The notes: generated by a model not told the origin, from the sequence alone. Counted from the first letter of the stretch, positions 33,832-47,200 are shown. The stretch: DNA of 64,000 bases from Acipenser ruthenus (GCF_902713425.1 NC_081211.1:12122264-12186263); one strand, 5' to 3'. Translations and numbers: made by a program.

Positions 33832-34868
33832 GCCTGTTTTTCTTCTGTTAGCAAAGTAGTTTTTCTAAAATATAAACTGAACTGATTTGCAAATTCAAAA
33901 AATAAATTCATTAACAAAATAGAAAATATTTCGACTAGATGTATGCTTTCAATTTCTTCAAAAAGTAGTCTCAAGCTCGTTGATTCAGTCGCTTTAAAAT
34001 CCACCTCTATGTCCCGCTGCAGCAGCGCTGTGTGCTGTGGCTCGAGCTTGTTTGACGAGACAGGCAATGCAAAAATGATAAAACTTGCTTTTGTATCACA
34101 CGACAAACTTAACGTATGCTTTAACGGCTTGGCTGTCTCAAGTTAGTTTGTATTGTTAATGTAACACCTCGTTTTTGCCCAGTCGTTGTATCACATGAAT
34201 TGAGCTTGCTAGTTGGGGGTGACGGTCTGCCAATACAAGTTAAGACTATATTTGCAAGGATCATTTCTAGAGTGAAACATGTTTTGAAGGGATTGGTCTC
34301 GGTATCCCCCAGGAGGAGCGGGAGTCTTTTCTTCTCAGCAACGAGCTGACAATGAGTGTTGTTTTTGGGCACCTGCTCGCTGCTACTGATGACCACTCCA
34401 ATCTTCAGTCGGTGGATTGTTGAAGGAAGGGGACACATTCTGAGTGCGTATCTCATACTGGTAGAAACGCGGAAAAAAGAAACCATCAAGCCTAAAATTG
34501 TTCAGTTGTTTAAATCAATAAGCACATTTCAAATGGATCATTGCTAATGTTAAAACAATTTAAGAACACTTTAAGCAGGGCTTGACTAATATAAAAATAT
34601 AGGCATGTTATTTGCACTACGCAGGACTAGATTGAGCTTAAAAAAAGGCATTACATCTGAAAATAACTTGTGTTTACCCCCACTTACAAGGAAAGCGTCA
34701 AACTTTGTATTCGTCCTCGTAACAGTGTTAGAAAATGTAAACAGCAGTTGGAGAATGCCGAAGTCGATCATCCTAGCATGTTAAACGAGGGCATTTCTCA
34801 TGTAAGCCACATCCAGTAATAGATCGTTTGTACTGTTCTCAATGGTCCGCATCCCAGCCTGAGACCAC

Positions 34869-35413
34869 GATCCAATTGTAAAACTTTACAATGCATTAGT
34901 AAGACCTTACCTAGAATATTGTGATCAGTTCTGATCACCTCTCTACAAAAAGGATATTGCTGCTCTAGAAAGAGTGCAAAGAAGAGCAACCAGAAATATC
35001 CCAGGTTTAAAAGGCATGTTGTATGCAGACAGGCTAAAAGAACTGAATCTATTCAGTCTTGAACAAAAAAGACTACGTGGCGATCTGATTCAGACATTCA
35101 ACATCCTAAAAGGTAGAGACAATGTCGACCCAGGGGACTTCTTTTTTGACATGAAAAAAGAAACAAGGACCAGCGGTCACAAATGGAGATTACATAAAGG
35201 GGCATTCAAAACAGAAAATAGGCGGCACTTTTTTACACAGAGAATTGTGAGGGTCTGGAACCAACTCCCCAGTAATGTTGAAGCTGACACCCTGGGATCC
35301 TTCAAGAAGCTGCTTGATGAGAGTCTGGGATCAATAAGCTACTAACTACCAAACGAGCAAGATGGGCTGAATGGCCTCCTCTCGTTTGGAAACTTTCTTA
35401 TGTTCTTATGTTC
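34869..35413 (+). mobile_element. CR1/L2-like LINE remnant, unit 9
   Basis: Same remnant with AGGCGGCAC, shared only with unit 12. Confidence 0.85.
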
Positions 35414-35829
35414 CTCTATCCTATTGTGCTTGTTAAGACATAGCGTGAATCTTGAAAACGTCTTGTTTGTTTAACAAAGCCAGCAGTCACTTTATTGATC
35501 ACCCTGTGGATTAAACGCTATTGGAACACAGATGATTGTGTTGAAGATGTTAATAGACTTTCAATGTACGCGTTGTAGAGCTAAGCGTTTGTTGAGGCAG
35601 TTCAAGCGCTGCACATTCAGGCAGCCGGTTGCAGTCTTTACCTGTTTCCTAGATGTTTGCCATTTGGTCTTACTCTGGAAGGAGTAGAACAAAAGCTAAA
35701 CCATTTGTTGAGAACCGCATTTGGGAGAAAACTTAAGTGTTTCAAAATATATTTGTAAAGTGCATTTGTCTATTAGGTTGTTTATGGTGTGACAAAAAGA
35801 ATGCTATCTCGAAAACGCAGTCCTGTCAA

Positions 35830-35902
35830 GCCGAAATAGCTCAGTTGGGAGAGCGTTAGACTGAAGATCTAAAGGTCCCTGGTTCGATCCCGGTTTTCGG
35901 CA
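35830..35902 (+). tRNA. tRNA-Phe(GAA): tRNA-Phe(GAA), unit 9, T-stem variant
   Basis: The T-stem ends CCGGT; otherwise canonical. The same change occurs in type A units. Confidence 0.95.
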
Positions 35903-36037
35903 AGCACCAAGACATTTTGTTTTGTTTTATATTATTTTGAACTAAAAACAGAGCACATTTTTTTCTTCATTGTAATTGGAGGAAATAACAACGTACTAGT
36001 GCCATTTTCTAATGTGATTAAGAAATTCAAAAAGCAT

Positions 36038-36111
36038 CGTCCCTGGGTGGGCTTGAACCACCAACCTTCCGGTTAACAGCCGAACGCGCTAACCGATTGT
36101 GCCACAGAGAC
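36038..36111 (-). tRNA. tRNA-Asn(GTT): tRNA-Asn(GTT), unit 9, D-stem variant
   Basis: The D-stem 5' strand is GCAC (GTGCC on the plus strand), one mismatch; shared with unit 12. Confidence 0.95.
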
Positions 36112-36658
36112 CAACCTGCTCGACCGCTAAAGCATACGGGAGTGATTAGCAAGGCGAGATGCTGCAGAACCTGATCGAGGGAGCAGAACTCAGCCGAACC
36201 TGAAACCACAGCTAACAAGAAAGCAACACGGGGCAGGAAAGTCTATGTAATCCATTATGGCAGCACAACATACGTCATTTTGTTAGATAACACACTGGGG
36301 GTTCAACACAGCAGTGTGTGTAAATAGCTACAATGGAAACCAAATACTTACGGTTCAAATGAGAATCTTCATCAGATTTTAAGAACACATTTGACATACT
36401 TTACACTGCAAAGGAGGAAGGCAGGCAATGCAAATGAGGCGTGATCCATTGCTAAAAAAATACATTAAATCTCCCTTTGTGCTTCTCGGAAGACATACGA
36501 CGGAGGGCGCACTTTTTCAGTTTGGGGAATGTTACAAATTAGCAGACTGTGCTTTAAAATACATATAGGGCGGGCTTCTCTGTTACAAAGAATTGTCACA
36601 CTTTGTATTTCTCTCCATGATCCATTGGGACAGAATACGTAGATACATTAAAACTATT

Positions 36659-36693
36659 TGGAGAATGCGGGCATCGATCCCGCTACTTCTCGC
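36659..36693 (-). pseudogene. tRNA-Ala 3' half, unit 9
   Basis: Same fragment. Confidence 0.85.
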
Positions 36694-37047
36694 TCCTTGT
36701 CTTGTGGCAGCGATTCTCATAGGCTACAATCGCTGCTTGATAAGAGCGATTCAGATTGTTCAATATTTTTTTTTTTTTTATTGGCAATGTAGTTGCCATT
36801 TGCAAATTCAAAAATAAATTGAACAATCAAAAATGATAATACTTGCTTTTGTATCACACAACAATCTTAAGGTATGCTTTAACGGCTAGGCTGTCTCAAG
36901 TTAGTTTGTATTGTTAATACCATACCTCTGTTTGATCGCTATACAATCAATATGTTGTGTAGGCTAAACTGTATAAATAAACGCCCGGAAACATTGAAAT
37001 CCAAACACGTTAAAAGATGAAATAGTGTGGAATAGAAACAAAGAACT

Positions 37048-37119
37048 TGACTTCGACGTGATTTGAACACGTAACCTTCTGATTTGGAGTCAGAGGCGCT
37101 ACCGTTGCGCCACGAAGTC
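37048..37119 (-). tRNA. tRNA-Trp(CCA): tRNA-Trp(CCA), unit 9
   Basis: Same form as unit 8: loop CTCCAAA and a fully paired acceptor. Confidence 0.95.
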
Positions 37120-37742
37120 CTGGGAATTTTTGTCCTTGTTATGGAATGCTAGAGTGCACAGCAAGCATGCCAAACGCATGGTAATGCCGACGCTCATACT
37201 AGGAAAACATTCAAGCGTCATGGGAAACAGCCGTCAATAGGTGTTCGTAGCCAGCAGGGCTATGAAGCTGTCGGAAGTGTGTTTGATTCTCAGCTTTAAA
37301 AGTAAAGAAAACATAAAACAATGCGATTTGCTTTTATAATGTTCATTAATTGAAACGTAGGCATAAACACAGTTGTACTGGCTGGGAATCGTTTCGGTTC
37401 AAATTCTTGGAAAGCAGCTATGCTGAGCAATATATCACCAACGGGGGAAAGCTGGCAGTACTGAGTGACACAGAAGAAGGATTCTCTCAGCGCGTCTCCT
37501 CTGAATGCGCACTGGCACAAAGAGGCTTTGCTCATCTAATGACGTGGCGGAATGCAATAATGTATTGGGTTAATTTATCAACAAAAGAAACATAAATAAA
37601 AGTGTATGTAATTATTTGTGAATAAACTGTCTTGCTTATACGATGGGAGACCAGGACCTTACACCCGCAATTTAATGACCGGCCAACCCCAGAGAGACTT
37701 TGTCTTGACCAGGGATTAATATAATTTAAAAACATGCGGCAA

Positions 37743-37815
37743 TGGTTCCACAGGGGATAGAACCCAGGGCCTTCTGCGTGTAAAGCAGACGTGATAATCA
37801 CTACACTATGGAACC
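37743..37815 (-). tRNA. tRNA-Val(TAC): tRNA-Val(TAC), unit 9, type B form
   Basis: Same as unit 8. Confidence 0.9.
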
Positions 37816-38336
37816 TAGGCAGGACGGTGTTGGTGCTCCTACATTATTGTCTACATGCATCTCAAATAATTACAATGTCATTTATCAGACCCTTCGGCGT
37901 TGTCTTTAAAAATTAAACTTCCCAGACCGAACGCAGGCTAACATTAAATCAATGAATCTTAAATATTTTCTATAGCGCCCCATATGCGATTCACAAAATC
38001 TACTTAAAAACAAGACAATATCTCATTGTAAGCCTGGTCGAACAAAAGAAGTCTTCAGTGTAATTTTAAACAAAGAGTGCTTTCCACGATTTACGATGCT
38101 TTAGAGAGACGGAATATTGGAATTGGCAGCCGAAACTGGGGGATAAAACTGCCCGTGATCAAAGTGGGCAGAAAAGCTGCATACTTTCCATAAGGTATTT
38201 TGGAGAAAAGAAAACGGATCTCTCTGATTTGCAACGTTTCTATGGTTCGGCCCGGCCACTGCCGTGTGTCTGGTTAAAACGATGAGTTCAGTTTTTTTTT
38301 TTCTTCCGCTTGGTAATTCAGTCTTGAGGCAACTGT

Positions 38337-38408
38337 AGCAGAGTGGCGCAGCGGAAGTGTGCTGGGCCCATAACCCAGAGGTCGATGGATCGAAACCATC
38401 CTCTGCTA
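38337..38408 (+). tRNA. tRNA-iMet(CAT): Initiator tRNA-Met(CAT), unit 9
   Basis: The D-stem 3' strand is GTGT, leaving a G-T wobble; otherwise canonical. Confidence 0.96.
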
Positions 38409-39445
38409 GCCTGTTTTTCTTCTGTTAGCAAAGTAGTTTTTCTAAAATATAAACTGAACTGATTTGCAAATTCAAAAAATAAATTCATTAACAAAATAGA
38501 AAATATTTCGACTAGATGTATGCTTTCAATTTCTTCAAAAAGTAGTCTCAAGCTCGTTGATTCAGTCGCTTTAAAATCCACCTCTATGTCCCGCTGCAGC
38601 AGCGCTGTGTGCTGTGGCTCGAGCTTGTTTGACGAGACAGGCAATGCAAAAATGATAAAACTTGCTTTTGTATCACACGACAAACTTAACGTATGCTTTA
38701 ACGGCTTGGCTGTCTCAAGTTAGTTTGTATTGTTAATGTAACACCTCGTTTTTGCCCAGTCGTTGTATCACATGAATTGAGCTTGCTAGTTGGGGGTGAC
38801 GGTCTGCCAATACAAGTTAAGACTATATTTGCAAGGATCATTTCTAGAGTGAAACATGTTTTGAAGGGATTGGTCTCGGTATCCCCCAGGAGGAGCGGGA
38901 GTCTTTTCTTCTCAGCAACGAGCTGACAATGAGTGTTGTTTTTGGGCACCTGCTCGCTGCTACTGATGACCACTCCAATCTTCAGTCGGTGGATTGTTGA
39001 AGGAAGGGGACACATTCTGAGTGCGTATCTCATACTGGTAGAAACGCGGAAAAAAGAAACCATCAAGCCTAAAATTGTTCAGTTGTTTAAATCAATAAGC
39101 AAATTTCAAATGGATCATTGCTAATGTTAAAACAATTTAAGAACACTTTAAATAGGGCTTGACTAATATAAAAATATAGGCATGTTATTTGCACTACGCA
39201 GGACTAGATTGAGCTTAAAAAAAGGCATTACATCTGAAAATAACTTGTGTTTACCCCCACTTACAAGGAAAGCGTCAAACTTTGTATTCGTCCTCGTAAC
39301 AGTGTTAGAAAATGTAAACAGCAGTTGGAGAATGCCGAAGTCGATCATCCTAGCATGTTAAACGAGGGCATTTCTCATGTAAGCCACATCCAGTAATAGA
39401 TCGTTTGTACTGTTCTCAATGGTCCGCATCCCAGCCTGAGACCAC

Positions 39446-39990
39446 GATCCAATTGTAAAACTTTACAATGCATTAGTAAGACCTTACCTAGAATATTGTG
39501 ATCAGTTCTGATCACCTCTCTACAAAAAGGATATTGCTGCTCTAGAAAGAGTGCAAAGAAGAGCAACCAGAAATATCCCAGGTTTAAAAGGCATGTTGTA
39601 TGCAGACAGGCTAAAAGAACTGAATCTATTCAGTCTTGAACAAAAAAGACTACGCGGCGATCTGATTCAGACATTCAACATCCTAAAAGGTAGAGACAAT
39701 GTCGACCCAGGGGACTTCTTTTTTGACATGAAAAAAGAAACAAGGACCAGCGGTCACAAATGGAGATTACATAAAGGGGCATTCAAAACAGAAAATAGGA
39801 GGCACTTTTTTACACAGAGAATTGTGAGGGTCTGGAACCAACTCCCCAGTAATGTTGAAGCTGACACCCTGGGATCCTTCAAGAAGCTGCTTGATGAGAG
39901 TCTGGGATCAATAAGCTACTAACTACCAAACGAGCAAGATGGGCTGAATGGCCTCCTCTCGTTTGGAAACTTTCTTATGTTCTTATGTTC
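39446..39990 (+). mobile_element. CR1/L2-like LINE remnant, unit 10
   Basis: Same remnant. Confidence 0.85.
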
Positions 39991-40330
39991 CTCTATCCTA
40001 TTATGCTTGTTAAGACATAGCGTGAATCTTGAAAACGTCTTGTTTGTTTAACAAAGCCAGCAGTCACTTTATTGATCACCCTGTGGATTAAACGCTATTG
40101 GAACACAGATGATTGTGTTGAAGATGTTAATAGACTTTCAATGTACGTGTTGTAGAGCTAAGCGTTTGTTGAGGCAGTTCAAGCGCTGCACATTCAGCAC
40201 CAAGACATTTTGTTTTGTTTTATATTATTTTGAACTAAAAACAGAGCACATTTTTTTCTTCATTGTAATTGGAGGAAATAACAACGTATTAGTGCCATTT
40301 TCTAATGTGATTAAGAAATTCAAAAAGCAT

Positions 40331-40362
40331 CGTCCCTGGGTGGGCTTGAACCACCAACCTTC

Positions 40363-40398
<36 letters not shown>

Positions 40399-40404
40399 AG
40401 AGAC
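40331..40404 (-). tRNA. tRNA-Asn(GTT): tRNA-Asn(GTT), unit 10
   Basis: Canonical copy. Because tRNA-Phe is deleted in this unit, it lies close to the deletion point at 40198. Confidence 0.97.
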
Positions 40405-40951
40405 CAACCTGCTCGACCGCTAAAGCATACGGGAGTGATTAGCAAGGCGAGATGCTGCAGAACCTGATCGAGGGAGCAGAACTCAGCCGAACCTGAAACC
40501 ACAGCTAACAAGAAAGCAACACGGGGCAGGAAAGTCTATGTAATCCATTATGGCAGCACAACATACGTCATTTTGTTAGATAACACACTGGGGGTCCAAC
40601 ACAGCAGTGTGTGTAAATAGCTACAATGGAAACCAAATACTTACGGTTCAAATGAGAATCTTCATCAGATTTTAAGAACACATTTGACATACTTTACACT
40701 GCAAAGGAGGAAGGCAGGCAATGCAAATGAGGCGTGATCCATTGCTAAAAAAATACATGAAATCTCCCTTTGTGCTTCTCGGAAGACATACGACGGAGGG
40801 CGCACTTTTTCAGTTTTGGGAATGTTACAAATTAGCAGACTGTGCTTTAAAATACATATAGGGCGGGCTTCTCTGATACAAAGAATTGTCACACTTTGTA
40901 TTTCTCTCCATGATCCATTGGGACAGAATACGTAGATACATTAAAACTATT

Positions 40952-40986
40952 TGGAGAATGCGGGCATCGATACCGCTACTTCTCGC
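40952..40986 (-). pseudogene. tRNA-Ala 3' half, unit 10
   Basis: Same fragment with one change in the T-arm (ATACCGC on the plus strand). Confidence 0.85.
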
Positions 40987-41341
40987 TCCTTGTCTTGTGG
41001 CAGCGATTCTCATAGGCTACAATCGCTGCTTGATAAGAGCGATTCAGATTGTTCCATATTTTTTTTTTTTTTTATTGGCAATGTAGTTGCCATTTGCAAA
41101 TTAAAAAATAAATTGAACAATCAAAAATGATAATACTTGCTTTTGTATCACACGACAATCTTAAGGTATGCTTTAACGGCTAGGCTGTCTCAAGTTAGTT
41201 TGTATTGTTAATACCATACCTCTGTTTGATCGCTATACAATCAATATGTTGTGTAGGCTAAACTGTATAAATAAACGCCCGGAAACATTGAAATCCAAAC
41301 ACGTTAAAAGATGAAATAGTGTGGAATAGAAACAAAGAACT

Positions 41342-41408
41342 TGACCTCGACATGAACACGTAACCTTCTGATCTGGAGTCAGAGGCGCTACCGTTGCGCC
41401 ACGAAGTC
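41342..41408 (-). pseudogene. tRNA-Trp(CCA), unit 10, T-arm deletion
   Basis: Only 67 nt: five bases of the T-arm and B box are missing (CGACATGAAC where other units have CGACGTGATTTGAAC). Anticodon CCA is intact, but the T-arm cannot form and B-box binding by TFIIIC would be lost. Confidence 0.92.
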
Positions 41409-42031
41409 CTGGGAATTTTTGTCCTTGTTATGGAATGCTAGAGTGCACAGCAAGCATGCCAAACGCATGGTAATGCCGACGCTCATACTAGGAAAACATT
41501 CAAGCGTCATGGGAAACAGCCGTCAATAGGTGTTCGTAGCCAGCAGGGCTATGAAGCTGTCGGAAGTGTGTTTGATTCTCAGCTTTAAAAGTAAAGAAAA
41601 CATAAAACAATGCGATTTGCTTTTATAATGTTCATTAATTGAAACGTAGGCATAAACACAGTTGTACTGGCTGGGAATCGTTTCGGTTCAAATTCTTGGA
41701 AAGCAGCTATGCTGAGCAATATATCACCAACGGGGGAAAGCTGGCAGTACTGAGTGACACAGAAGAAGGATTCTCTCAGCGCGTCTCCTCTGAATGCGCA
41801 CTGGCACAAAGAGGCTTTGCTCATCTAATGACGTGGCGGAATGCAATAATGTATTGGGTTAATTTATCAACAAAAGAAACATAAATAAAAGTGTATGTAA
41901 TTATTTGTGAATAAACTGTCTTGCTTATACGATGGGAGACCAGGACCTTACACCCGCAATTTAATGACCGGCCAACCCCAGAGAGACTTTGTCTTGACCA
42001 GGGATTAATATAATTTAAAAACATGCGGCAA

Positions 42032-42104
42032 TGGTTCCACAGGGGATAGAACCCAGGGCCTTCTGCGTGTAAAGCAGACGTGATAATCACTACACTATGG
42101 AACC
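42032..42104 (-). tRNA. tRNA-Val(TAC): tRNA-Val(TAC), unit 10, type B form
   Basis: Same as unit 8. Confidence 0.9.
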
Positions 42105-42624
42105 TAGGAAGGACTGTGTCGGTGCTCCTACATTATTATCTACATGCATCTCAAATAATTACAATGTCATTTATCAGACCCTTCGGCGTTGTCTTTAAAA
42201 ATTAAACTTCCCAGACCGAACGCAGGCTAACATTAAATCAATGAATCTTAAATATTTTCTATAGCGCCCCATATGCGATTCACAAATTCTACTTAAAAAC
42301 AAGACAATATCTCATTGTAAGCCTGGTCGAACAAAAGAAGTCTTCAGTGTAATTTTAAACAAAGAGTGCTTTCCACGATTTACGATGCTTTAGAGAGATG
42401 GAATATTGGAATTGGCAGCCGAAACTGGGGGATAAAACTGCCCGTGATCAAAGTGGGCAGAAAAGCTGCATACTTTCCATAAGGTATTTTGGAGAAAAGA
42501 AAACGGATCTCTCTGATTTGCAACGTTTCTATGGTTCGGCCCGGCCACTGCCGTGTGTCTGGTTAAAACGATGAGTTCAGTTTTTTTTTTCTTCCGCTTG
42601 GTAATTCAGTCTTGAGGCAACTGT

Positions 42625-42696
42625 AGCAGAGTGGCGCAGCGGAAGCGTGCTGGGCCCATAACCCAGAGGTCGATGGATCGAAACCATCCTCTGCTA
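42625..42696 (+). tRNA. tRNA-iMet(CAT): Initiator tRNA-Met(CAT), unit 10, canonical
   Basis: Canonical sequence. Confidence 0.98.
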
Positions 42697-43733
42697 GCCT
42701 GTTTTTCTTCTGTTAGCAAAGTAGTTTTTCTAAAATATAAACTGAACTGATTTGCAAATTCAAAAAATAAATTCATTAACAAAATAGAAAATATTTCGAC
42801 TAGATGTATGCTTTCAATTTCTTCAAAAAGTAGTCTCAAGCTCGTTGATTCAGTCGCTTTAAAATCCACCTCTATGTCCCGCTGCAGCAGCGCTGTGTGC
42901 TGTGGCTCGAGCTTGTTTGACGAGACAGGCAATGCAAAAATGATAAAACTTGCTTTTGTATCACACGACAAACTTAACGTATGCTTTAACGGCTTGGCTG
43001 TCTCAAGTTAGTTTGTATTGTTAATGTAACACCTCGTTTTTGCCCAGTCGTTGTATCACATGAATTGAGCTTGCTAGTTGGGGGTGACGGTCTGCCAATA
43101 CAAGTTAAGACTATATTTGCAAGGATCATTTCTAGAGTGAAACATGTTTTGAAGGGATTGGTCTCGGTATCCCCCAGGAGGAGCGGGAGTCTTTTCTTCT
43201 CAGCAACGAGCTGACAATGAGTGTTGTTTTTGGGCACCTGCTCGCTGCTACTGATGACCACTCCAATCTTCAGTCGGTGGATTGTTGAAGGAAGGGGACA
43301 CATTCTGAGTGCGTATCTCATACTGGTAGAAACGCGGAAAAAAGAAACCATCAAGCCTAAAATTGTTCAGTTGTTTAAATCAATAAGCACATTTCAAATG
43401 GATCATTGCTAATGTTAAAACAATTTAAGAACACTTTAAGCAGGGCTTGACTAATATAAAAATATAGGCATGTTATTTGCACTACGCAGGACTAGACTGA
43501 GCTTAAAAAATGGCATTACATCTGAAAATAACTTGTGTTTACCCCCACTTACAAGGAAAGCGTCAAACTTTGTATTCGTCCTCGTAACAGTGTTAGAAAA
43601 TGTAAACAGCAGTTGGAGAATGCCGAAGTCGATCATCCTAGCATGTTAAACGAGGGCATTTCTCATGTAAGCCACATCCAGTAATAGATCGTTTGTACTG
43701 TTCTCAATGGTCCGCATCCCAGCCTGAGACCAC

Positions 43734-44278
43734 GATCCAATTGTAAAACTTTACAATGCATTAGTAAGACCTTACCTAGAATATTGTGATCAGTTCTGAT
43801 CACCTCTCTACAAAAAGGATATTGCTGCTCTAGAAAGAGTGCAAAGAAGAGCAACCAGAAATATCCCAGGTTTAAAAGGCATGTTGTATGCAGACAGGCT
43901 AAAAGAACTGAATCTATTCAGTCTTGAACAAAAAAGACTACGCGGCGATCTGATTCAGACATTCAACATCCTAAAAGGTAGAGACAATGTCGACCCAGGG
44001 GACTTCTTTTTTGACATGAAAAAAGAAACAAGGACCAGCGGTCACAAATGGAGATTACATAAAGGGGCATTCAAAACAGAAAATAGGAGGCACTTTTTTA
44101 CACAGAGAATTGTGAGGGTCTGGAACCAACTCCCCAGTAATGTTGAAGCTGACACCCTGGGATCCTTCAAGAAGCTGCTTGATGAGAGTCTGGGATCAAT
44201 AAGCTACTAACTACCAAACGAGCAAGATGGGCTGAATGGCCTCCTCTCGTTTGGAAACTTTCTTATGTTCTTATGTTC
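43734..44278 (+). mobile_element. CR1/L2-like LINE remnant, unit 11
   Basis: Same remnant. Confidence 0.85.
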
Positions 44279-44694
44279 CTCTATCCTATTGTGCTTGTTA
44301 AGACATAGCGTGAATCTTGAAAACGTCTTGTTTGTTTAACAAAGCCAGCAGTCACTTTATTGATCACCCTGTGGATTAAACGCTATTGGAACACAGATGA
44401 TTGTGTTGAAGATGTTAATAGACTTTCAATGTACGCGTTGTAGAGCTAAGCGTTTGTTGAGGCAGTTCAAGCGCTGCACATTCAGGCAGCCGGTTGCAGT
44501 CTTTACCTGTTTCCTAGATGTTTGCCATTTGGTCTTACTCTGGAAGGAGTAGAACAAAAGCTAAAACATTTGTTGAGAACCGCATTTGGGAGAAAACTTA
44601 AGTGTTTCAAAATGCATTTGTAAAGTGCATTTGTCTATTAGGTTGTTTATGGTGTGACAAAAAGAATGCTATCTCGAAAACGCAGTCCTGTCAA

Positions 44695-44767
44695 GCCGAA
44701 ATAGCTCAGTTGGGAGAGCGTTAGACTGAAGATCTAAAGGTCCCTGGTTCGATCCCGGGTTTCGGCA
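44695..44767 (+). tRNA. tRNA-Phe(GAA): tRNA-Phe(GAA), unit 11
   Basis: Canonical gene, matching unit 8. Confidence 0.98.
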
Positions 44768-44902
44768 AGCACCAAGACATTTTGTTTTGTTTTATATTAT
44801 TTTGAACTAAAAACAGAGCACATTTTTTTCTTCATTGTAATTGGAGGAAATAACAACGTACTAGTGCCATTTTCTAATGTGATTAAGAAATTCAAAAAGC
44901 AT

Positions 44903-44934
44903 CGTCCCTGGGTGGGCTTGAACCACCAACCTTC

Positions 44935-44970
<36 letters not shown>

Positions 44971-44976
44971 AGAGAC
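44903..44976 (-). tRNA. tRNA-Asn(GTT): tRNA-Asn(GTT), unit 11
   Basis: Same as unit 8. Confidence 0.97.
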
Positions 44977-45523
44977 CAACCTGCTCGACCTCTAAAGCAT
45001 ACGGGAGTGATTAGCAAGGCGAGATGCTGCAGAACCTTATCGAGGGAGCAGAACTCAGCCGAACCTGAAACCACAGCTAACAAGAAAGCAACACGGGGCA
45101 GGAAAGTCTATGTAATCCATTATGGCAGCACAACATACGTCATTTTGTTAGATAACACACTGGGGGTCCAACACAGCAGTGTGTGTAAATAGCTACAATG
45201 GAAACCAAATACTTACGGTTCAAATGAGAATCTTCATCAGATTTTAAGAACACATTTGACATACTTTACACTGCAAAGGAGGAAGGCAGGCAATGCAAAT
45301 GAGGCGTGATCCATTGCTAAAAAAATACATTAAATCTCCCTTTGTGCTTCTCGGAAGACATACGACGGAGGGCGCACTTTTTCAGTTTGGGGAATGTTAC
45401 AAATTAGCAGACTGTGCTTTAAAATACATATAGGGCGGGCTTCTCTGTTACAAAGAATTGTCACACTTTGTATTTCTCTCCATGATCCATTGGGACAGAA
45501 TACGTAGATACATTAAAACTATT

Positions 45524-45558
45524 TGGAGAATGCGGGCATCGATCCCGCTACTTCTCGC
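45524..45558 (-). pseudogene. tRNA-Ala 3' half, unit 11
   Basis: Same fragment. Confidence 0.85.
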
Positions 45559-45912
45559 TCCTTGTCTTGTGGCAGCGATTCTCATAGGCTACAATCGCTG
45601 CTTGATAAGAGCGATTCAGATTGTTCAATATTTTTTTTTTTTTTATTGGCAATGTAGTTGCCATTTGCAAATTCAAAAATAAATTGAACAATCAAAAATG
45701 ATAATACTTGCTTTTGTATCACACAACAATCTTAAGGTATGCTTTAACGGCTAGGCTGTCTCAAGTTAGTTTGTATTGTTAATACCATACCTCTGTTTGA
45801 TCGCTATACAATCAATATGTTGTGTAGGCTAAACTGTATAAATAAACGCCCGGAAACATTGAAATCCAAACACGTTAAAAGATGAAATAGTGTGGAATAG
45901 AAACAAAGAACT

Positions 45913-45984
45913 TGACTTCGACGTGATTTGAACACGTAACCTTCTGATTTGGAGTCAGAGGCGCTACCGTTGCGCCACGAAGTC
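45913..45984 (-). tRNA. tRNA-Trp(CCA): tRNA-Trp(CCA), unit 11
   Basis: Same form as unit 8. Confidence 0.95.
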
Positions 45985-46607
45985 CTGGGAATTTTTGTCC
46001 TTGTTATGGAATGCTAGAGTGCACAGCAAGCATGCCAAACGCATGGTAATGCCGACGCTCATACTAGGAAAACATTCAAGCGTCATGGGAAACAGCCGTC
46101 AATAGGTGTTCGTAGCCAGCAGGGCTATGAAGCTGTCGGAAGTGTGTTTGATTCTCAGCTTTAAAAGTAAAGAAAACATAAAACAATGCGATTTGCTTTT
46201 ATAATGTTCATTAATTGAAACGTAGGCATAAACACAGTTGTACTGGCTGGGAATCGTTTCGGTTCAAATTCTTGGAAAGCAGCTATGCTGAGCAATATAT
46301 CACCAACGGGGGAAAGCTGGCAGTACTGAGTGACACAGAAGAAGGATTCTCTCAGCGCGTCTCCTCTGAATGCGCACTGGCACAAAGAGGCTTTGCTCAT
46401 CTAATGACGTGGCGGAATGCAATAATGTATTGGGTTAATTTATCAACAAAAGAAACATAAATAAAAGTGTATGTAATTATTTGTGAATAAACTGTCTTGC
46501 TTATACGATGGGAGACCAGGACCTTACACCCGCAATTTAATGACCGGCCAACCCCAGAGAGACTTTGTCTTGACCAGGGATTAATATAATTTAAAAACAT
46601 GCGGCAA

Positions 46608-46680
46608 TGGTTCCACAGGGGATAGAACCCAGGGCCTTCTGCGTGTAAAGCAGACGTGATAATCACTACACTATGGAACC
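46608..46680 (-). tRNA. tRNA-Val(TAC): tRNA-Val(TAC), unit 11, type B form
   Basis: Same as unit 8. Confidence 0.9.
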
Positions 46681-47200
46681 TAGGCAGGACTGTGTCGGTG
46701 CTCCTACATTATTATCTACATGCATCTCAAATAATTACAATGTCATTTATCAGACCCTTCGGCGTTGTCTTTAAAAATTAAACTTCCCAGACCGAACGCA
46801 GGCTAACATTAAATCAATGAATCTTAAATATTTTCTATAGCGCCCCATATGCGATTCACAAATTCTACTTAAAAACAAGACAATATCTCATTGTAAGCCT
46901 GGTCGAACAAAAGAAGTCTTCAGTGTAATTTTAAACAAAGAGTGCTTTCCACGATTTACGATGCTTTAGAGAGATGGAATATTGGAATTGGCAGCCGAAA
47001 CTGGGGGATAAAACTGCCCGTGATCAAAGTGGGCAGAAAAGCTGCATACTTTCCATAAGGTATTTTGGAGAAAAGAAAACGGATCTCTCTGATTTGCAAC
47101 GTTTCTATGGTTCGGCCCGGCCACTGCCGTGTGTCTGGTTAAAACGATGAGTTCAGTTTTTTTTTTCTTCCGCTTGGTAATTCAGTCTTGAGGCAACTGT

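Larger units (their letters stand above)
29842..34301. repeat. tRNA tandem unit 8 (type B, lacks first 108 bp)
   Basis: 4460 bp. It begins at unit position 109 because of the junction with unit 7. It is the first type B unit: TTTAAGCAGGG, ATGATCCATTGGGACAG and a fully paired Val acceptor stem. It shares private variants with unit 11, for example AGACTGAGC and TAAAAAATGGC near 30060. Confidence 0.95.
34302..38878. repeat. tRNA tandem unit 9 (type B)
   Basis: 4577 bp. Its private variants recur in unit 12: AGGCGGCAC in the LINE, ACGTGGCG, ATATATTTG, GATTGTGCC in the Asn gene, and ACGGTGTTGG after the Val gene. Confidence 0.97.
38879..43166. repeat. tRNA tandem unit 10 (type B, tRNA-Phe deleted)
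   Basis: 4288 bp. About 284 bp containing tRNA-Phe are gone at 40198/40199, and 5 bp are missing from the T-arm of the Trp-type gene. The first few hundred bases carry type A or unit 7 marks (AGCAAATTTC, TTTAAATAGGG), a sign of conversion. Confidence 0.96.
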
